DNA of 64,000 bases, from the NCBI RefSeq assembly GCF_036850765.1, contig NC_089492.1, positions 181,056,106-181,120,105 of the forward strand, written 5' to 3'. This DNA is from Saccopteryx bilineata (lineage: Eukaryota > Chordata > Mammalia > Chiroptera > Emballonuridae). The position numbers and the translations under genes were made by a program. Below, one piece after another: positions 14,071-26,887 of the stretch (positions are counted from its first letter, which is position 1; each line of letters opens with the position of its first letter). Under the pieces are notes generated by a model that made no database searches, was not told where the DNA came from, and saw only the letters and a list, made by a program, of their open reading frames with translations.

Positions 14071-14354
14071 AAAAAGACCAAGAGCTACATCAGGATGATC
14101 TCCAAGATTCCAGCAGAAATCTGGATTGACCATCTACCTTCAGTGGAGGAATGAGGAGGGAAGAAAAAACTAAAAAAACAATCAGAATGAGGGACAATTA
14201 GTATCAGCAATGCAACATGTGACTATTCAACAACTTTATTTGGGAATATATTAACAAGTAGGTTCCCAAAGGAATTCTAAATAATTTGGATCTTTTAATC
14301 CTTTTTGTTAATCAGAATACACCCCCAAAAGGCATATTCTAAGATGCACCAAAC

Positions 14355-14465
14355 AAAAGAGTAGTCACTAGCCACATGTGGCTATTTACAATTAACTTAA
14401 ATCAGTAACACAGCTGCAGAATGTTCCCATCATCCCATAAGACTCTACTAGACATCACTGTCCTA
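14355..14465 (+). mobile_element. Ancient hAT-type MITE fragment
   Basis: CACTAGCCACATGTGGCTAT followed by TTACAATTAACTTAAA and ending GACATCACTGTCCTAG resembles the widespread old mammalian hAT MITEs with an inner palindromic AGCCACATGTGGCT. The 5' half is missing. Confidence 0.6.
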
Positions 14466-15428
14466 GAGCATATATTTGCATTGAATAGTTTCAATTAAAT
14501 GTGTGTTACTTGCTAATGCATTTAATTAAGTCTCTAAGATTCTTCAAAATATGTACTACCTTAGCAACAAAGTTCTGGTATAGCTGAATACCTTGCACAA
14601 GAAATTCAGAGTCTAAAGCAGGTAAAAACTTCACCCACACAACTCTCAGGAAGTGGGCCCAGTCCTTGGCTACATCTATCTGGTCCTGCAGTTTTGCAGG
14701 CAATGTGTATGAAATTCTGAGGATGAAGCCTAAGGTTCTTCACTCTACAAGTAAGCCCTTAAGACCCACACTGCTTTAGTATACCTTCAAAACACTTTCT
14801 AAGGAATCCCCTACAAAATAAATCCTCTGGGATTACGACCAGACAAAAGCCAACCCTCCACCAACCAGCCTAGCAGGATAACCCAAACCACTGAGATTGA
14901 TTGCTGCCCCGCCTCCCGTCAGGGCCACTCAAGGTCATAGGCCCTAAGCCATGGCAGAGATTTGGGCTATTCCTGCACTTCTGCTTCTTTCCCCAGGCCC
15001 CAGCACACTGCTGGGTGACTTTATGAGCTCAATCAACAGCTGTCTTGCTGGTTTTTGTGATTCAGCACTAACCCCCAGCCAGGAAATAAGCACAAATGTG
15101 TATACATTCCCAAGGAACTGGCTATATGGTCATGCTACACTGTAAACCATTAGGTTTAAGTTGGGCCATTTTATGAAATTTTTCATATTAAAGTATACAA
15201 ATAAACCTTGTCCTTGAATTTAACATTAAGTTGACATTGTGCCACTTTGGACCTTACTGCCTCTTCCCATACCCTCCAGCCTTTCCCAGAGTTAAGGACC
15301 ACCCTGGGATTGGCTGGCAACCTGTCATTATAGGTTTGGATCCCCAGAAACAATTTTAATGCCTTTTTGCCCTCCAAAAAGCACTTTCTGTTAATGACAA
15401 GAGTAGATCATTGTGTAGCATGCTACAT
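14466..15428. other. JARID2: Intronic sequence, nothing firm
   Basis: A minus-strand open frame of 65 codons at 14506-14703 has a protein-like composition but no family I can name. No splice sites of matching phase are evident. No repeat was recognised. Confidence 0.4.
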
Positions 15429-15442
15429 ACTACTTGTTTCTT

Positions 15443-15846
15443 TTTTTTTTTTTTTTTCCTTTTTTTGTACTTTTCTGAAGCTGGAAACGGGGAGAGACAG
15501 ACAGACTCCCACATGCGTCTGACCGGGATCCACCCGGCACGCCCACCAAGGGCGATGGCTCTGCCCACCAGGGGGCGATGCTCTGCCCCTCCGGGGCGTC
15601 GCTGTGCCGCGACCAGAGCCACTCTAGCACCTGGGGCAGAGGCCAAGGAGCCATCCCCAGCGCCCGGGCCATCTTTGCTCCAATGGAGCCTTGGCTGCAG
15701 GAGGGGAAGAGAGAGACAGAGAGGAAGGAGGGAGTGGGGGTGGAGAAGCAGATGGGCGCTTCTCCTATGTGCCCTGGCCAGGAACCGAACCCGGGTCCCC
15801 CGCACGCCAGGCCGACGCTCTACCGCTGAGCCAACCGGCCAAGGCC
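15443..15846 (-). repeat. Family B SINE, nearly intact
   Basis: On the minus strand it starts GGCCTTGGCCGGTTGGCTCA and ends in a long A tail (T run at 15440-15456). Duplications ACTACTTGTTTCTT lie at 15429-15442 and 15847-15860. The body carries TGCCCACCAGGGGGCGATG at 15562-15580, a close match to the CTCF core. Low divergence from the other B copies suggests recent insertion. Confidence 0.96.
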
Positions 15847-16599
15847 ACTACTTGTTTCTTGTACAAACTCTCTTATGTTTTACAATTCTAAAGTATGATC
15901 ACACAAACATTACTAAATGATGAGCCTTAGATGCTGAGACAGAACCTCCTAGCATCTTGACTAATCCATGTGATCCAAGATTACTTGCCACGTGACTCAT
16001 TCAACATTTTCCCCAATACAGAAAGATGAACCAAGCAGAGTAGGCATTCAAAACCATTTTATATGAGCAAACCCTTATAAATAGGTGGAAAATGTAAAAA
16101 AACAATGGCCTCGAGGTAACAGAGCCCTGGATCATAGTTCCAGCATTCTGTTTCTTCAAGTACAGGACAAGTACCCGGGAGGAGGGGCTGACTATCTGCA
16201 CACTCCTGAGAAGCAACTACGGGGTTTGATATACCAACACGAGGGTCTCACTGCCAGTTCCTCCCAGGCGATGTGGGTCTGGGACCACACTGAGAATGAG
16301 AACCATAGGTGCACACCAGCCTTGCAATGGACATGACTCCCACCTTGTCTTCCCGTGACATTCTCACTGCTACGAAAAACATTATAATTGCCGAATCTAA
16401 CGTGGACTTTTTATTAGCAGACTGACTCTACCCTGGTTTTCCCGTTTCCTCTACCCTGCCACCTTCTTCCCTTCTCAATCTGTAATTATGATCTAAATAA
16501 ATACCCATGACTACTAACTCATTTTCTTGACAATCTCCTACTTCCCCTCCCCCACCTCCTCATGTGACTCTATCTCAATTAACCCTACTGCCACCGTCC

Positions 16600-16980
16600 T
16601 GACACCCATGGTTTGGAATGCTGAACAGGACTGGCACCTCCTTTCTCATTGTTCACACGCACTCACTAAATTAGGTAATGCTGTCTCTCTCTCCAGTCCG
16701 TGGAGACAGATAAAACGAGGCTCAGATCTCCTGTCTTACAGAAACCTTCCAAAACGGCAGCCACCAACCAATTCCTATTCTAAACATCTTGCCCACATTG
16801 TTTCCCTAAAAACACAGCCACATTGCGATGCGTTACTTCCTAAAACCATGGATCTATGCACTCCTTCCCTACTCAAACACCTTCCACGGTTCCCAATGGC
16901 TACTACGTGGCCCTACAAAAACTCTTTTATAAATCAACCCAATTTACCCTATGGGCTTTAATTCCTCCCACATCACCCAG
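16600..16980 (+). repeat. Probable L2-derived fragment
   Basis: Stretches such as CTCAAACACCTTCCACGGTT, CCCAATGGCTACTACGTGGC and TCCTGTCTTACAGAAACCTT match the character of the common L2-type sequence (CTTCAGTGGCTCCCCATTGC type). It contains a 144-codon plus-strand open frame with no recognisable protein. Confidence 0.45.
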
Positions 16981-17068
16981 TACCCATCACTGACAAGGCA
17001 TGAGCAGCTCAACTAGAGGCAACGGCTCTCACCTTTGCAACCCACCTCAAAACAAACACCAAGAACCT

Positions 17069-17230
17069 GACCTGAGATGGCGAAGTGGATAGAGTGTCAA
17101 CCTGGAACGCTGAGGTCGCTGGTTCAAAACCCTGGGCTTGCCTGGCCAATGCATACATGGGAGTTGATGCTTCCTGCTCCTCCCCTCCCATTCTCTCTCT
17201 CCTCTCTCTTCTCTAAAATGAATAATTTTT
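17069..17230 (+). repeat. Family A SINE
   Basis: It runs from CCTGACCTGAGATGGCGAAG through GGTTCAAAACCCTGGGCTTG and a CT-rich stretch to AAAATGAATAA. Confidence 0.92.
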
Positions 17231-18596
17231 TTTAATGTTTAAAAATAAAATATCAAGCAATAGAACTGTTGTTCATTAACTTAATAGTGATCATGGCCTC
17301 AATAATAATCCAATAGTAAGTAAAGGACACAGTTTCTCAATAGACATGAATAGAAGTCTATTTCTCAATTCTCTTTGTCCTATCAATACTTTGGTACCAA
17401 GACATATATAAACAGTCAATTAGGCTCAATTTATCAGTTATGTCTGCTTCAGTATTGACCCACAGCCCTTGGTTTTATATTGCACAGAATGCATGGTTCT
17501 GCGTGACCAGGGAAGTTAGTACAAGATATCAATTTTACTCAAACTAATTTTCCCTACAAGTTAATTGCTAGTCCAAGGACAAGATTTAACTATGTTACTA
17601 TTTCCAAATGGTTTGCAAAGATCACAAACTGCCACCTAAACAAAACTGGAAACCTTCCTTGGTTCCTGCATCCAAGCCAGTTATATTATTTCCTCTTTCG
17701 TTCAGGGTGAGATTTCCTACAGCTATTTAGCTCTAGAAAGCCTGAAGCACCAGTTGTGGGTTGAATAGAATAATTCATGCTTACATAGAGACTAAGTAAG
17801 CTCCCACCAAACTGCAAACTGACCCCCCCCAAAAGGTGATGTGGCATATGTTCAATCTCATTTTAAAGCAAAGCTGTTAGAGAAAGAAATAGGACTATCT
17901 AGAAACAAAGTTATGGTTCTTCCGATGTTGACAGTTCACAATGGTAGCAGAATCAAATGTGTGTTAGAAGACAGTGGAGAGAAGCAGACGCTAATCACTT
18001 GCACTGCAGGCAGTGTGTGTGAAGAAACATAGCAGAAGCAGACAGATGAGTTTCACTCTAAATGGGAAACCACGGGAGAGTTCTGAGCACAGAAGCAACG
18101 GATTTTGATTGACATTTTAAACGCTTTGAATAGTACAGAGGTTCATGTACGTTCTCGTGCCTCCTGACCATCCAGAGTACAATCGTTCATTTATAAGGCA
18201 ACGTTAAAAAAAGGCAAATGTATGTTCTTCTTGTTTCCATAAATTGGTTATCAAACATGATTTTTAAGTTTATAAAACTATAACTGGAACTAATTTCATT
18301 TTTTTGAAGAAAATAAAAAACTCACTCCCAGGGGTCAGCAAGCATGAAAAAACACTCACTACTCAAAGGGTTTTAAAAAGCTGCTATGCGAAGAACAAAC
18401 CAGAGTGGGTGTGAAATACAGAAGTAGAGAACCCTGTGGTAAGTGTCTACTCCAGAGGTGAGGACCAGATAGGTAACAAGAGGCTATGACAACTGATTAT
18501 ATTCTAGAAGCTTTCAGAAGGTTGAGCCAACTGAGTGCCAACTTATTGCAGGGCAGAAAAACAATCTTCCTATTCATTTACAAGTTAGGACTGGAG
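17231..18596. other. JARID2: Intronic sequence, nothing recognised
   Basis: AT-rich, without a repeat, RNA or exon signature that I can support. Confidence 0.45.
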
Positions 18597-18838
18597 TCTG
18601 AACAGATGTGGTGCAGTGGATATTGATTGTCAACCTGGGACACTCAGGTGCCCTGTTCATAACCCCAAGATTGCTGGCTGGAGCACAGGCTCTCACAGAC
18701 ATGATCCCAGGGTCACTGGCTCAGCTTGAGCCCCTGGGTCAATGCATGTATGAGAAGCAATCAATGAACAACTAAAGGGACACAACCACAATTTGATGCC
18801 TCTCATCTCTCTCCCTCTTGAAAAATAAATAAATAAAA
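18597..18838 (+). repeat. Family C SINE (extended-body relative of A)
   Basis: The head TCTGAACAGATGTGGTGCAG is followed by the repeated GCTGGC/TTGAGC modules, GAGAAGCAATCAATGAACAA and CTCATCTCTCTCCCTC, then an A-rich tail. Imperfect flanking repeats (AGTTAGGACTGGAGTC and AGTTAGTACTAAAGTC) look like an aged target duplication. Confidence 0.88.
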
Positions 18839-19799
18839 AGTTAGTACTAAAGTCAGGAACGGCAGGCTGACCTGGAAGAGTCAGTTTATAATTAAGGCTC
18901 TCAAAGTCCTAGGAAAAAAATGATGCTTTAAAATAAAGAGTGAATGAAGGCTGAGGACTGACTATGGAAAAAATAAAAGGAATGTGTCACTTAGTCAAGA
19001 GTCAGTTTATAAAAATCTACATTTGACACTGCAGACACAACTGACAAGTGAGGGAGTGCCAGTAATATAGCAACAGAAGCCGTAGCAACCCACTGCTCCA
19101 CACAGCCCAGGCCACAGACCATCAGTTGCTGCTGGTAAGACATTCTCTTTGGCCAGTTGAGGTCATAAATCAGTAACTCATTTTCTGTCTCTATCTCTCA
19201 CACACCACAGACACCCCTTTCTTATATGTAGGCTTCATGTCTACATAAGAAAAATGACTGATATCCACTCATAGAGAGAGGAGGGCAACTGAGCAGACAC
19301 TGGCCTTAGGCCCACTCTCACAGGTCATCAAAATATGCTCACAAGACACCTTTTCGGCAACACCGTAGCTATGCAGACAAGCTTCCGTGGGGTCACAGAT
19401 CGGAAAGACGTGTGCAGGCAAAACAGACAACCTGTTTTACCTCCAGAAGGATCCAGAGCTAGGTACTGGGTTGGTCCAGACAGAAAAGCCATCAGACTCA
19501 GAGGGCAGAGCAGTACAAAGTCCAAACGAGTAGACCCTAACACTTGGAGAAAGAATACAGAAAAGAATTCCCAGCAAGTAATCGGAACCCAGCAAGTTCC
19601 TTTTACCCACCTATGTATGAGTCACGCCCGCTGCGCTTTCTCCTTCAGCAACCCCCAACCTACTGAAGTAAAGATTCTCTCTTCTTACAACACTCTTCCC
19701 TAGGATGACCAGATACCCATATTCCTATATTCCTAACAAGTCCTTCTCACCTCCATTGTCCGGGATTCAAATCCAAGTGTTAGTAGCACTATAAACACT

Positions 19800-19960
19800 T
19801 CTCTAGAATGCTAGTTGTCAAGCCTTGCTGCCCTGGAAATCCCCTGGGGAGCTTTATCAAGTACAGCCCTCATCACCATTCTAGCTGACCTGGTCAGGGA
19901 TGTGGCCTGTGGCCTGAGACTTTAACAAATCTCAGAACCAACACTGCAGAATGAGTCCTA
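19800..19960 (+). mobile_element. MER5-like hAT MITE remnant
   Basis: GGAAATCCCCTGGGGAGCTT, TATCAAGTACAG and TTCTAGCTGACCTGGTCAGG followed by GACTTTAACAAATCTCA resemble the MER5A/B interior (ATCACCTGGGGAGCTTTTAA type). The termini are eroded. Confidence 0.6.
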
Positions 19961-22900
19961 ACCTCCCATCTAATGACACTCCCACCACCCTCGAGAGAAC
20001 CAGTCTCACTGCATTACAATTATATTCTGACTACTCCCTAACCTCAAGTCTGGTACACATGCGGAGCTTATTATTAAGTAACTGTTGAGGGAGTGTATCT
20101 TTAAAAAAATTAAACTCCTGTAACTAAGGAAACCAGCTAAGTATTTAAATAGAGCACGCTGACTGTTTTTATTTTAAAAGTCTTTTATTTTATTTTAAAA
20201 GTAGCACACTACTTTTTATTTTCTTGACAGTAATTCTCTACAGTGGATAATTCAATATTCTCTAAAATTGAGAAAAACAAAGTTTTATAGCTGATACTAA
20301 AGTTTTCTTTCCCTGAAACATAAAACAAGCGCCTACTGGCTTCAAGGAATTGAATCAAACTGCTTATAAACTACCCAAAGCTTCCAAACCTCAAACCAAA
20401 AGATGCAAAGCCTCACCTCTATGGATCAGAGGTAAGTTCTGACTTGTCAATAATAAATACAAAAAGAATGTCTCAGTACAAGTATGGGAAACAAGGATAT
20501 GATTGTTCACTGGTTTAATTACATCAGGAGGGAAAGACAGATCATGTTTAACTGGATGGTCCATCATTGTAAACTAAGACAGAAAAAAAGAACCCTTTAC
20601 ATGTTCTTTGAGTTCTTCTCATCTACCCCAAACTCAAGCTATTGCAGACTAACCCAGCCCCCAAGCTACCCAAAGGCCAAAGCTGAAGCTTCCCCTTCCT
20701 CTCCCTGTCCTGTTAGAGAAGGACTGTCAGGCTCTCTGCTCCCAGGTCTCCTGCATACTTTACATAGAAATCCATTTCTGTTTCCCAGTAAGTGAAGCTC
20801 TGTTAATACTAAAGACACTGAGCTCCCCGCCTCCTCCTTTAGGTTCCCAATGTTTCCTGGTTATAAAGGCAGCTCACAGAAAGACCTCCTCCACACCAGA
20901 GAACACAGATGTACCAAACGGTTTTATCCTTAAAGTTAATAAAGAAATGCTTATTTATAAGAAAGAAATGGGGGTTGGAGGGGGGGGGTATTTCTATACA
21001 AAACAAAACATTTTTAATAGCCAATTGCGGTGTGACAAACTTTTCAGAGCCTTTTACAAAAGCCTTGATCTCAAAGAAAACACTATGCAATTTTAACATA
21101 CGTGCCCACACAATGAAACACACACAGCAGGCACTCCCCAAGAGCCAGATAAAATGCTCTCTAGTAATTACCATAAATAGAGAAGGAGATGGGTTTCCTG
21201 ATTCAGAGTACAGAGCAGGAGAAAAACCACCAGCAACAGAAACATCATAAACAGAATCACACAGCCAACAAAGCACCGAGAGGAGAGTGGGACTCCTGCT
21301 CCATGAGACGGAAAGACGCACTCCCAAAGACTCTTACAGAGATGGGGCCACCGCAAGCCTGGAGGGTAGAGTGCACTGGCCAACTCCTTAGATACAGAAA
21401 CAGAACCTGACCAGAGAACAGCTTCTGCAGTGCAGACATTAAAGGTTACTGAAAAATCCAACAAACTAGAGCTTACTATTTGAGACAATTCATTTCTCAT
21501 TGCTCTGACCATATATTATTTCCTCTAATTTTGGTCAAAATTTCCCAATCAATTCCAATTTCTTAGAATTTTTAAAAATCAATATACAATTACTTCAAGT
21601 CTCCCTTAAAAAGCACTTGAGAGCCTCCAACAACCTCTCAAATAAACACAATAAGCAGTTGTCCATCAACTCAACCACATTGCCCCATTGATTATGATGT
21701 TATCAGTTTCAAATTATGATTCAAGCTCACTAACATGTATTGTTTAAACCACATCCATAATGAATCTGTGATTAAAGGAAAGAAGCATAGAAAACATTAA
21801 ATAATGAATGAACAGCATAAAAATATGCCTGCACATTTGCCTCATAATCCTCACCAGTCTGTAAACTACACTCATCTGACCAAGACTTATTCTACTATAA
21901 AAAAGTGATATAGCGATTACTGCAAAACCCAGCATTATCAGGCCTCCATATCTGTCAGTTCCGCACCCTTAATTCAAACAATCTCAACAGAAAATACTCA
22001 AAAAAAAGAATGCTGCATTTCTTTTGATGTATATGTACTGTGAGGTTAGGCTCAAGATGGCTATGTCTGTGCTGAACATGTAAAAACATTTTATTTTCTC
22101 ATTATTCCCTAAACAATACAGCATAAAAGCTATCCACATAGCACTGACGTTGCATTAGATATTAAGAGTAATCTAGAGATGATTTAAAGTATACAGGAGA
22201 ATGTGTGTACATTATATGCAAACACTACACAATTTACATCAAGGACTTGAGCGCTGCCCATTTTGGTATTGGGGAGAAGGGTGTCATCCTGGAATAAATA
22301 CCCCGAAGATACCAATGTACCTATGGTTGCACTTATTGAGCTCATTATATTATGGAAAGGCTTCTAAGAGATTTAAACACAACAATTCATTGATGATGAA
22401 AACAACGGCTTGCCCAAGGCATGGAGGTGAGAGGAGGTGGCGGGTGTCCGGCTCCAGCACTCACTGTCTTAAGACATTCAAAGGCCTCTCTTCAGTGATG
22501 ACCTTTCACTCTGCACTGAGCAAAAAGGCTTGGAACAAACAGCCATTTGAAGCCTGCCTTCCTTTCCTTTCTTAACCTTTAGAAAGAAAACTATGAAAAC
22601 CATATACTTTTAAATAATCTAGTGAATTTTTGATTGTGTGAATTTTACCTCAACAACAAAGTAACTTATAATATGGTGGCCAATTTGCTGAACTCAAAAA
22701 AATTCTACTTAAAGTTACTTTGAGACACTGAGCAAAAAAATAAAGAAGTGATTCAAAAGTTCAAGAAATAATATATACTACAGGGAACACGCTTTGAGAT
22801 TTAGAAGAGAAAGAAAAGGCTGTAAATCATCCAATGGCATGAAAAACAAGACCATAATCACTTGTTACTAAATAAAAATTTAACAACTTCTGAATACAAA

Positions 22901-23229
22901 ATACATCATGAATATTGTGGCCTAACTGAACCAAAGTATGAGCTTGCTTATTTTGATTTTATCATGTAATTTCTAACAATGTATAATCATTAAAATTAAA
23001 AAGCAATGATATGTAGGAGACAACTCCTTTCACAATTTGTACCACTACTTTTTGAGAACCATCAATTTCCTATTCACAAAGGACAGGATGAGATTATGTG
23101 GTTTGTTCTGCTTTATACCCAGAGTTTTGCCTGACCGACAGTAGTGATCAAATATACAGAAAAGGACAAGAGTGAAGATTCCTGTCAATTACTGATAAAT
23201 GGTCTCAACTATCATTCTTCACTTTCAAT
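19961..23229. other. JARID2: Long unique intronic stretch
   Basis: About 3.3 kb without a young SINE, which is unusual for this window. It has a small internal duplication of TTTTATTTTAAAAGT near 20167-20205. Open frames up to 162 codons (20839-21327, minus strand) have no recognisable family, splice sites or retrocopy hallmarks, and I treat them as chance. Confidence 0.45.
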
Positions 23230-23500
23230 CCTCCTTTCTTTGCATCCTTACTAGGATCTACGATGGTTGCAACCCATACACTAAATAATTTGCATTTGTT
23301 TCCTCCCTGTCATTCTCTTCTTCAGGAAATTCCTCTATCTCAGCTCATTTCTCAATTAAATGTCACCTTATCAATGAAAAACCTTCTCTGACCATATCTC
23401 TGGATCTAAATAACTACTTTAACTTTCTTCACAGCATTTTTCACACATAACACTCACATTTGTTAGAGGATGTATTATATGGTTTCCATACTAAATTAGA
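23230..23500 (+). repeat. Probable L2 fragment, left part
   Basis: It contains TTAAATGTCACCTTATCAAT, AAAACCTTCTCTGACCATAT and CTTCACAGCATTTTTCACA, resembling the L2 3' region. Its last 80 bp or so recur at 26973-27052 on the far side of an L1 fragment. Confidence 0.5.
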
Positions 23501-25896
23501 CTTTAAAAAAATAGCTCAAAGTTAGTAGAAGGAAAGAAAGATTAGAGAAGAAATAAATGAAAATAGACTAAAAAAGTGAAACTAAAAAGGTAAAACTTAG
23601 AAGTGGTTCTTTGAAAAAGATAAGCAAAATGAACAAACCTTTAGCTAGACTCAGCAAGAAAAAGAGAGGACTCAAATATAATCAGAAATAAAGATGTCAC
23701 AACTGATACCACCAAAGAAATAGAAAATCACATAAGAACACTATGAACAATTATCCAACAATAAATTGGACAACCTAAAATAGATAAATTAATAGAAGCA
23801 CAGAAGCTACCCAGAATGAATCATGATAAAATAGAAAATCTAAACCAACTAATTACTAGAAGGAGATTCATTCAGTAATCAAAAACCTCCCAATAAACAA
23901 AAGTCTAGCACAACCAGATGGCTTTACTGGTGAATTTAACCAAATATTTAAATTATTCCAAAAAAATAAAGAGGGAGGAACTCTCCCAAACTCATTTTAC
24001 AAAGCCAGCAATACCTAATATCAAAACCACACAAGGATACCACAAGAAAATTACAAATCAGCATCCCTGATGAACATAAATGCACAGACCAAATTCAACA
24101 ACACGTTAAAAGAATGTTATACCATAATCAAATGCTATTTATTTCAAGGTTGAAAAGAGTGGTTCAACATCCACAAATCAGTCAATGTGATATAACATAT
24201 TAACAAAATAAAGAATAAAATCTTATGACAATCACAAAGAAGCAGAAAAAGCACTTGACAAAATTCAACATTCACTTAAAATGTAAGTTCTCAACAAAGC
24301 ATGTATAGAGGAAATGGACTTCAACATAATAAAGACCGTGTATGACAAACCCACAGCTTATACCATACTAAATGGTGAAAAGCTAGAAGCTTTACCTCTA
24401 AGATCAAAGGCATGGATGCCTATTCACTTTTATTCAACATAGTATTGAAAGTACTAGCCAGAGCAATTAGGCAAGAAAAAGAAATAAAAAGCATCCAAAT
24501 TAAAAAGAAAAGAAAAACTGTGACTATATGCAGGTGACACAGTAGTATATGTATACAATACCTTAAAGACTACATCAAAAACCTATTAAAACTAATACAC
24601 AAATTCAGTAAAGTTGCAGGATGCAATATCAATACAGAAAAATCTCTTGCAGTGCTAGACATTACTAACAAACTGTCAGAAAGGAAAAAAGAAAATACCA
24701 TTTACAACCACATCAAAAAAGTATAAAATGTCTAGAAATAAATTTAACCAAGGAAGTGAAAGACCTACACATTGAAAACTAAAAGACATTAAAGAAATTA
24801 AAGAAGACTCAAATAAACAAAGATATTTCATGCTCATGATTTGGAAAAATGTTTAAATGTCCATAATGCCCAAAGCAATCTATAAGTTCAATGCTATTCC
24901 TATCAAAATTCCAATGACATTTTTCACAGAAATAAACAATCCTGAAACCCATACACAACCACAAAAGACTCTGAATAGCCAAAGCAGTCTGGAGAAAGAG
25001 CAAAACTGAAGGCATCACATGCCTTGACTTCAAACAACAATCCAAAGTAAGCTATAGTGATTAGAACAGTATAGTACTGACATAAACACAAGTAAATACA
25101 TCAAAGAAATAGAAAAAAGAGCCCAGAAAAAACCCACATATAGGTAATCAATTAATTTACAACAAAGAAGCCAAGAATATTTAAGAAAGAAAGAACAGTG
25201 CCTTCAATAAATATGGGAAAACTGAACAGCCACATACAAAAGAATGAAACTAAAACACTATCTTACACCTTAGACAAACAGCAGCTCAAAATGAATTACG
25301 AAAACAAAAGCTACTGGTAAGCTCCCCGACATAGATAGGTCTTGGTGACAATTATTTGAATCACCAAAAGCAAAAATTAAAAGTGGGAGTACATCAAACT
25401 AAAATGCTTCTGGAAATCAACAAAATGAAAAGTCAACCTACTGAATGAGAGAACATATTTGCAAATCATATATCTATTAAGGGGCATATATCTAAAATAT
25501 AAAAAGAACTCATACAATTCAAAAGCAAAAAAAAAAAAATCCAACTTAAAAAGTAAACAGAATAGCTGAGTAGATATTTTTCCAAAGACATACAGATGAC
25601 TAACAAGCACATGAAAACATGCTTAATGCTCAACATCATTTATCATCAGAAAATGTAAATCCAAACAAACCACAAGGAAATATTACTTCATACCTGTTAG
25701 AATGGTTTTTATTACAAAAATCAGAAATAACAAGTGTTGGCAAAGATACAGAGAAAAGGGAACACTTGTGCACTATTGATATGAATGTAAATTGATGCAG
25801 ACACTATGGAAAACATTATGAAGATTTTCTCAAAATATTAAAAATAGAACTACCGTCTGTCCCACTTGTATTTCTCTTAAGAAAATGGAAACACTA

Positions 25897-26197
25897 GCTT
25901 GACCAATGGTGGCACAATGTATAGAGCGTTAACGTGGTACGCTGAGGTCCTAGGTTCAAAACCACAAGGTCACCGGTTTGAGTGCAGTGCAGGTTCACCA
26001 GTTTGAGCACAAGGTCGCTGGCTTGAGCAAGTAGTCACTGGCTCAGCTGGACCCCCCCAGTCAAGGCATGTATGAGAAGCAATCAATAAACTACTAAAAA
26101 TTACCACAACTAGGAGTTGATGCTCCTCATCACTCTCCCTTCCCATCTGTATGTCTCTCTCTCTCTCTCAAAAATAAAAATAAAAAAATTTTTAAAA
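25897..26197 (+). repeat. Family C SINE inserted in the old L1
   Basis: It runs from GCTTGACCAATGGTGGCACA through GTTTGAG/GCTTGAGC modules and GAGAAGCAATCAATAAACTA to an A-rich tail. The host L1 resumes with AAAACACTAACTTGAGAAG, matching GAAACACTAGCTTG on the left as a target duplication. Confidence 0.88.
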
Positions 26198-26322
26198 AGA
26201 AAAACAATGAAAACACTAACTTGAGAAGATACCTGCATCCTCATATTCACTACAGCATTATTTAAAATAGCCAAGATATGGAAACAACCTAGTATCCATC
26301 TATAGATGAATGGACAAAAAAA

Positions 26323-26331
26323 TCGTCATCG

Positions 26332-26362
<31 letters not shown>

Positions 26363-26388
26363 AGTAGTAGTAGTGTGTGTGTGTGTAC
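26323..26388 (+). repeat. Compound microsatellite (CGT)n-(AGT)n-(GT)n
   Basis: CGT/CAT triplets grade into a pure CGT run, then TAG triplets, then TG dinucleotides. A CpG-containing triplet run is rare in methylated mammalian DNA. It sits in the 3' part of the old L1. Confidence 0.92.
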
Positions 26389-26604
26389 ACACAAAAATAA
26401 ACAAATGCACACATACACATACAGTATTACTCATCCATAAAAAAGAATGAAATCTTCCGCTGCTCTAAAAAAAAATTAAATCTTGCCATTTGTGACAACA
26501 TGGCTGGATCTCAAGGACATCTTTTCTAAGGGAAATTAGTCAGACAGAACATGACAAATATTATACGATCTCTCACAAGCAGAACCTTAAAAAATAATAA
26601 TAAT

Positions 26605-26887
26605 GGCCTGACCAGGCAGTGGTGCAGTGGATAGAGCATTGGACTGGGATGCAAAGGACCTAGGTTTGAAATCCCGAGGTCGCTGCCTTGAGCATTGGGT
26701 TGATGGCTTGAAGCCCAAGGTCGCTGGCTTGAGCAAGGGGTCACTCACTCTGCTGTAGCCCCCACCACCACCAGTCAAGGCACATGTGAGAAAGCAATCA
26801 GTGAACAACTATGAAGCCACAATGAAGAATTGATGCTCTCATCTCTCTCCTTCCTGTCTGTCCCTCCTCTCTATCACACACACACAA
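26605..26887 (+). repeat. Family C SINE inserted in the old L1
   Basis: It starts GGCCTGACCAGGCAGTGGTG. It contains GAGGTCGCTGCCTTGAGCAT, GCTGGCTTGAGCAAGGGGTC, GTGAGAAAGCAATCAGTGAA and CTCATCTCTCTCC, and ends in CACACACACAAAAG. Confidence 0.9.

Noticed and set aside
14506..14703. Minus-strand frame MPAKLQDQIDVAKDWAHFLR and onward, which looks protein-like
   Set aside because: I cannot tie it to any family, and it has no poly-A, duplication or splice sites. A profile search could reopen it.
20839..21512. Minus-strand open frames of 162 and 114 codons in the JARID2 sense direction
   Set aside because: No recognisable domain, no retrocopy features and no splice sites in matching phase. Length is within chance expectation for 64 kb.
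22201..22575. 124-codon plus-strand open frame
   Set aside because: Unrecognised product, no start context, no retrocopy signature. Treated as chance.
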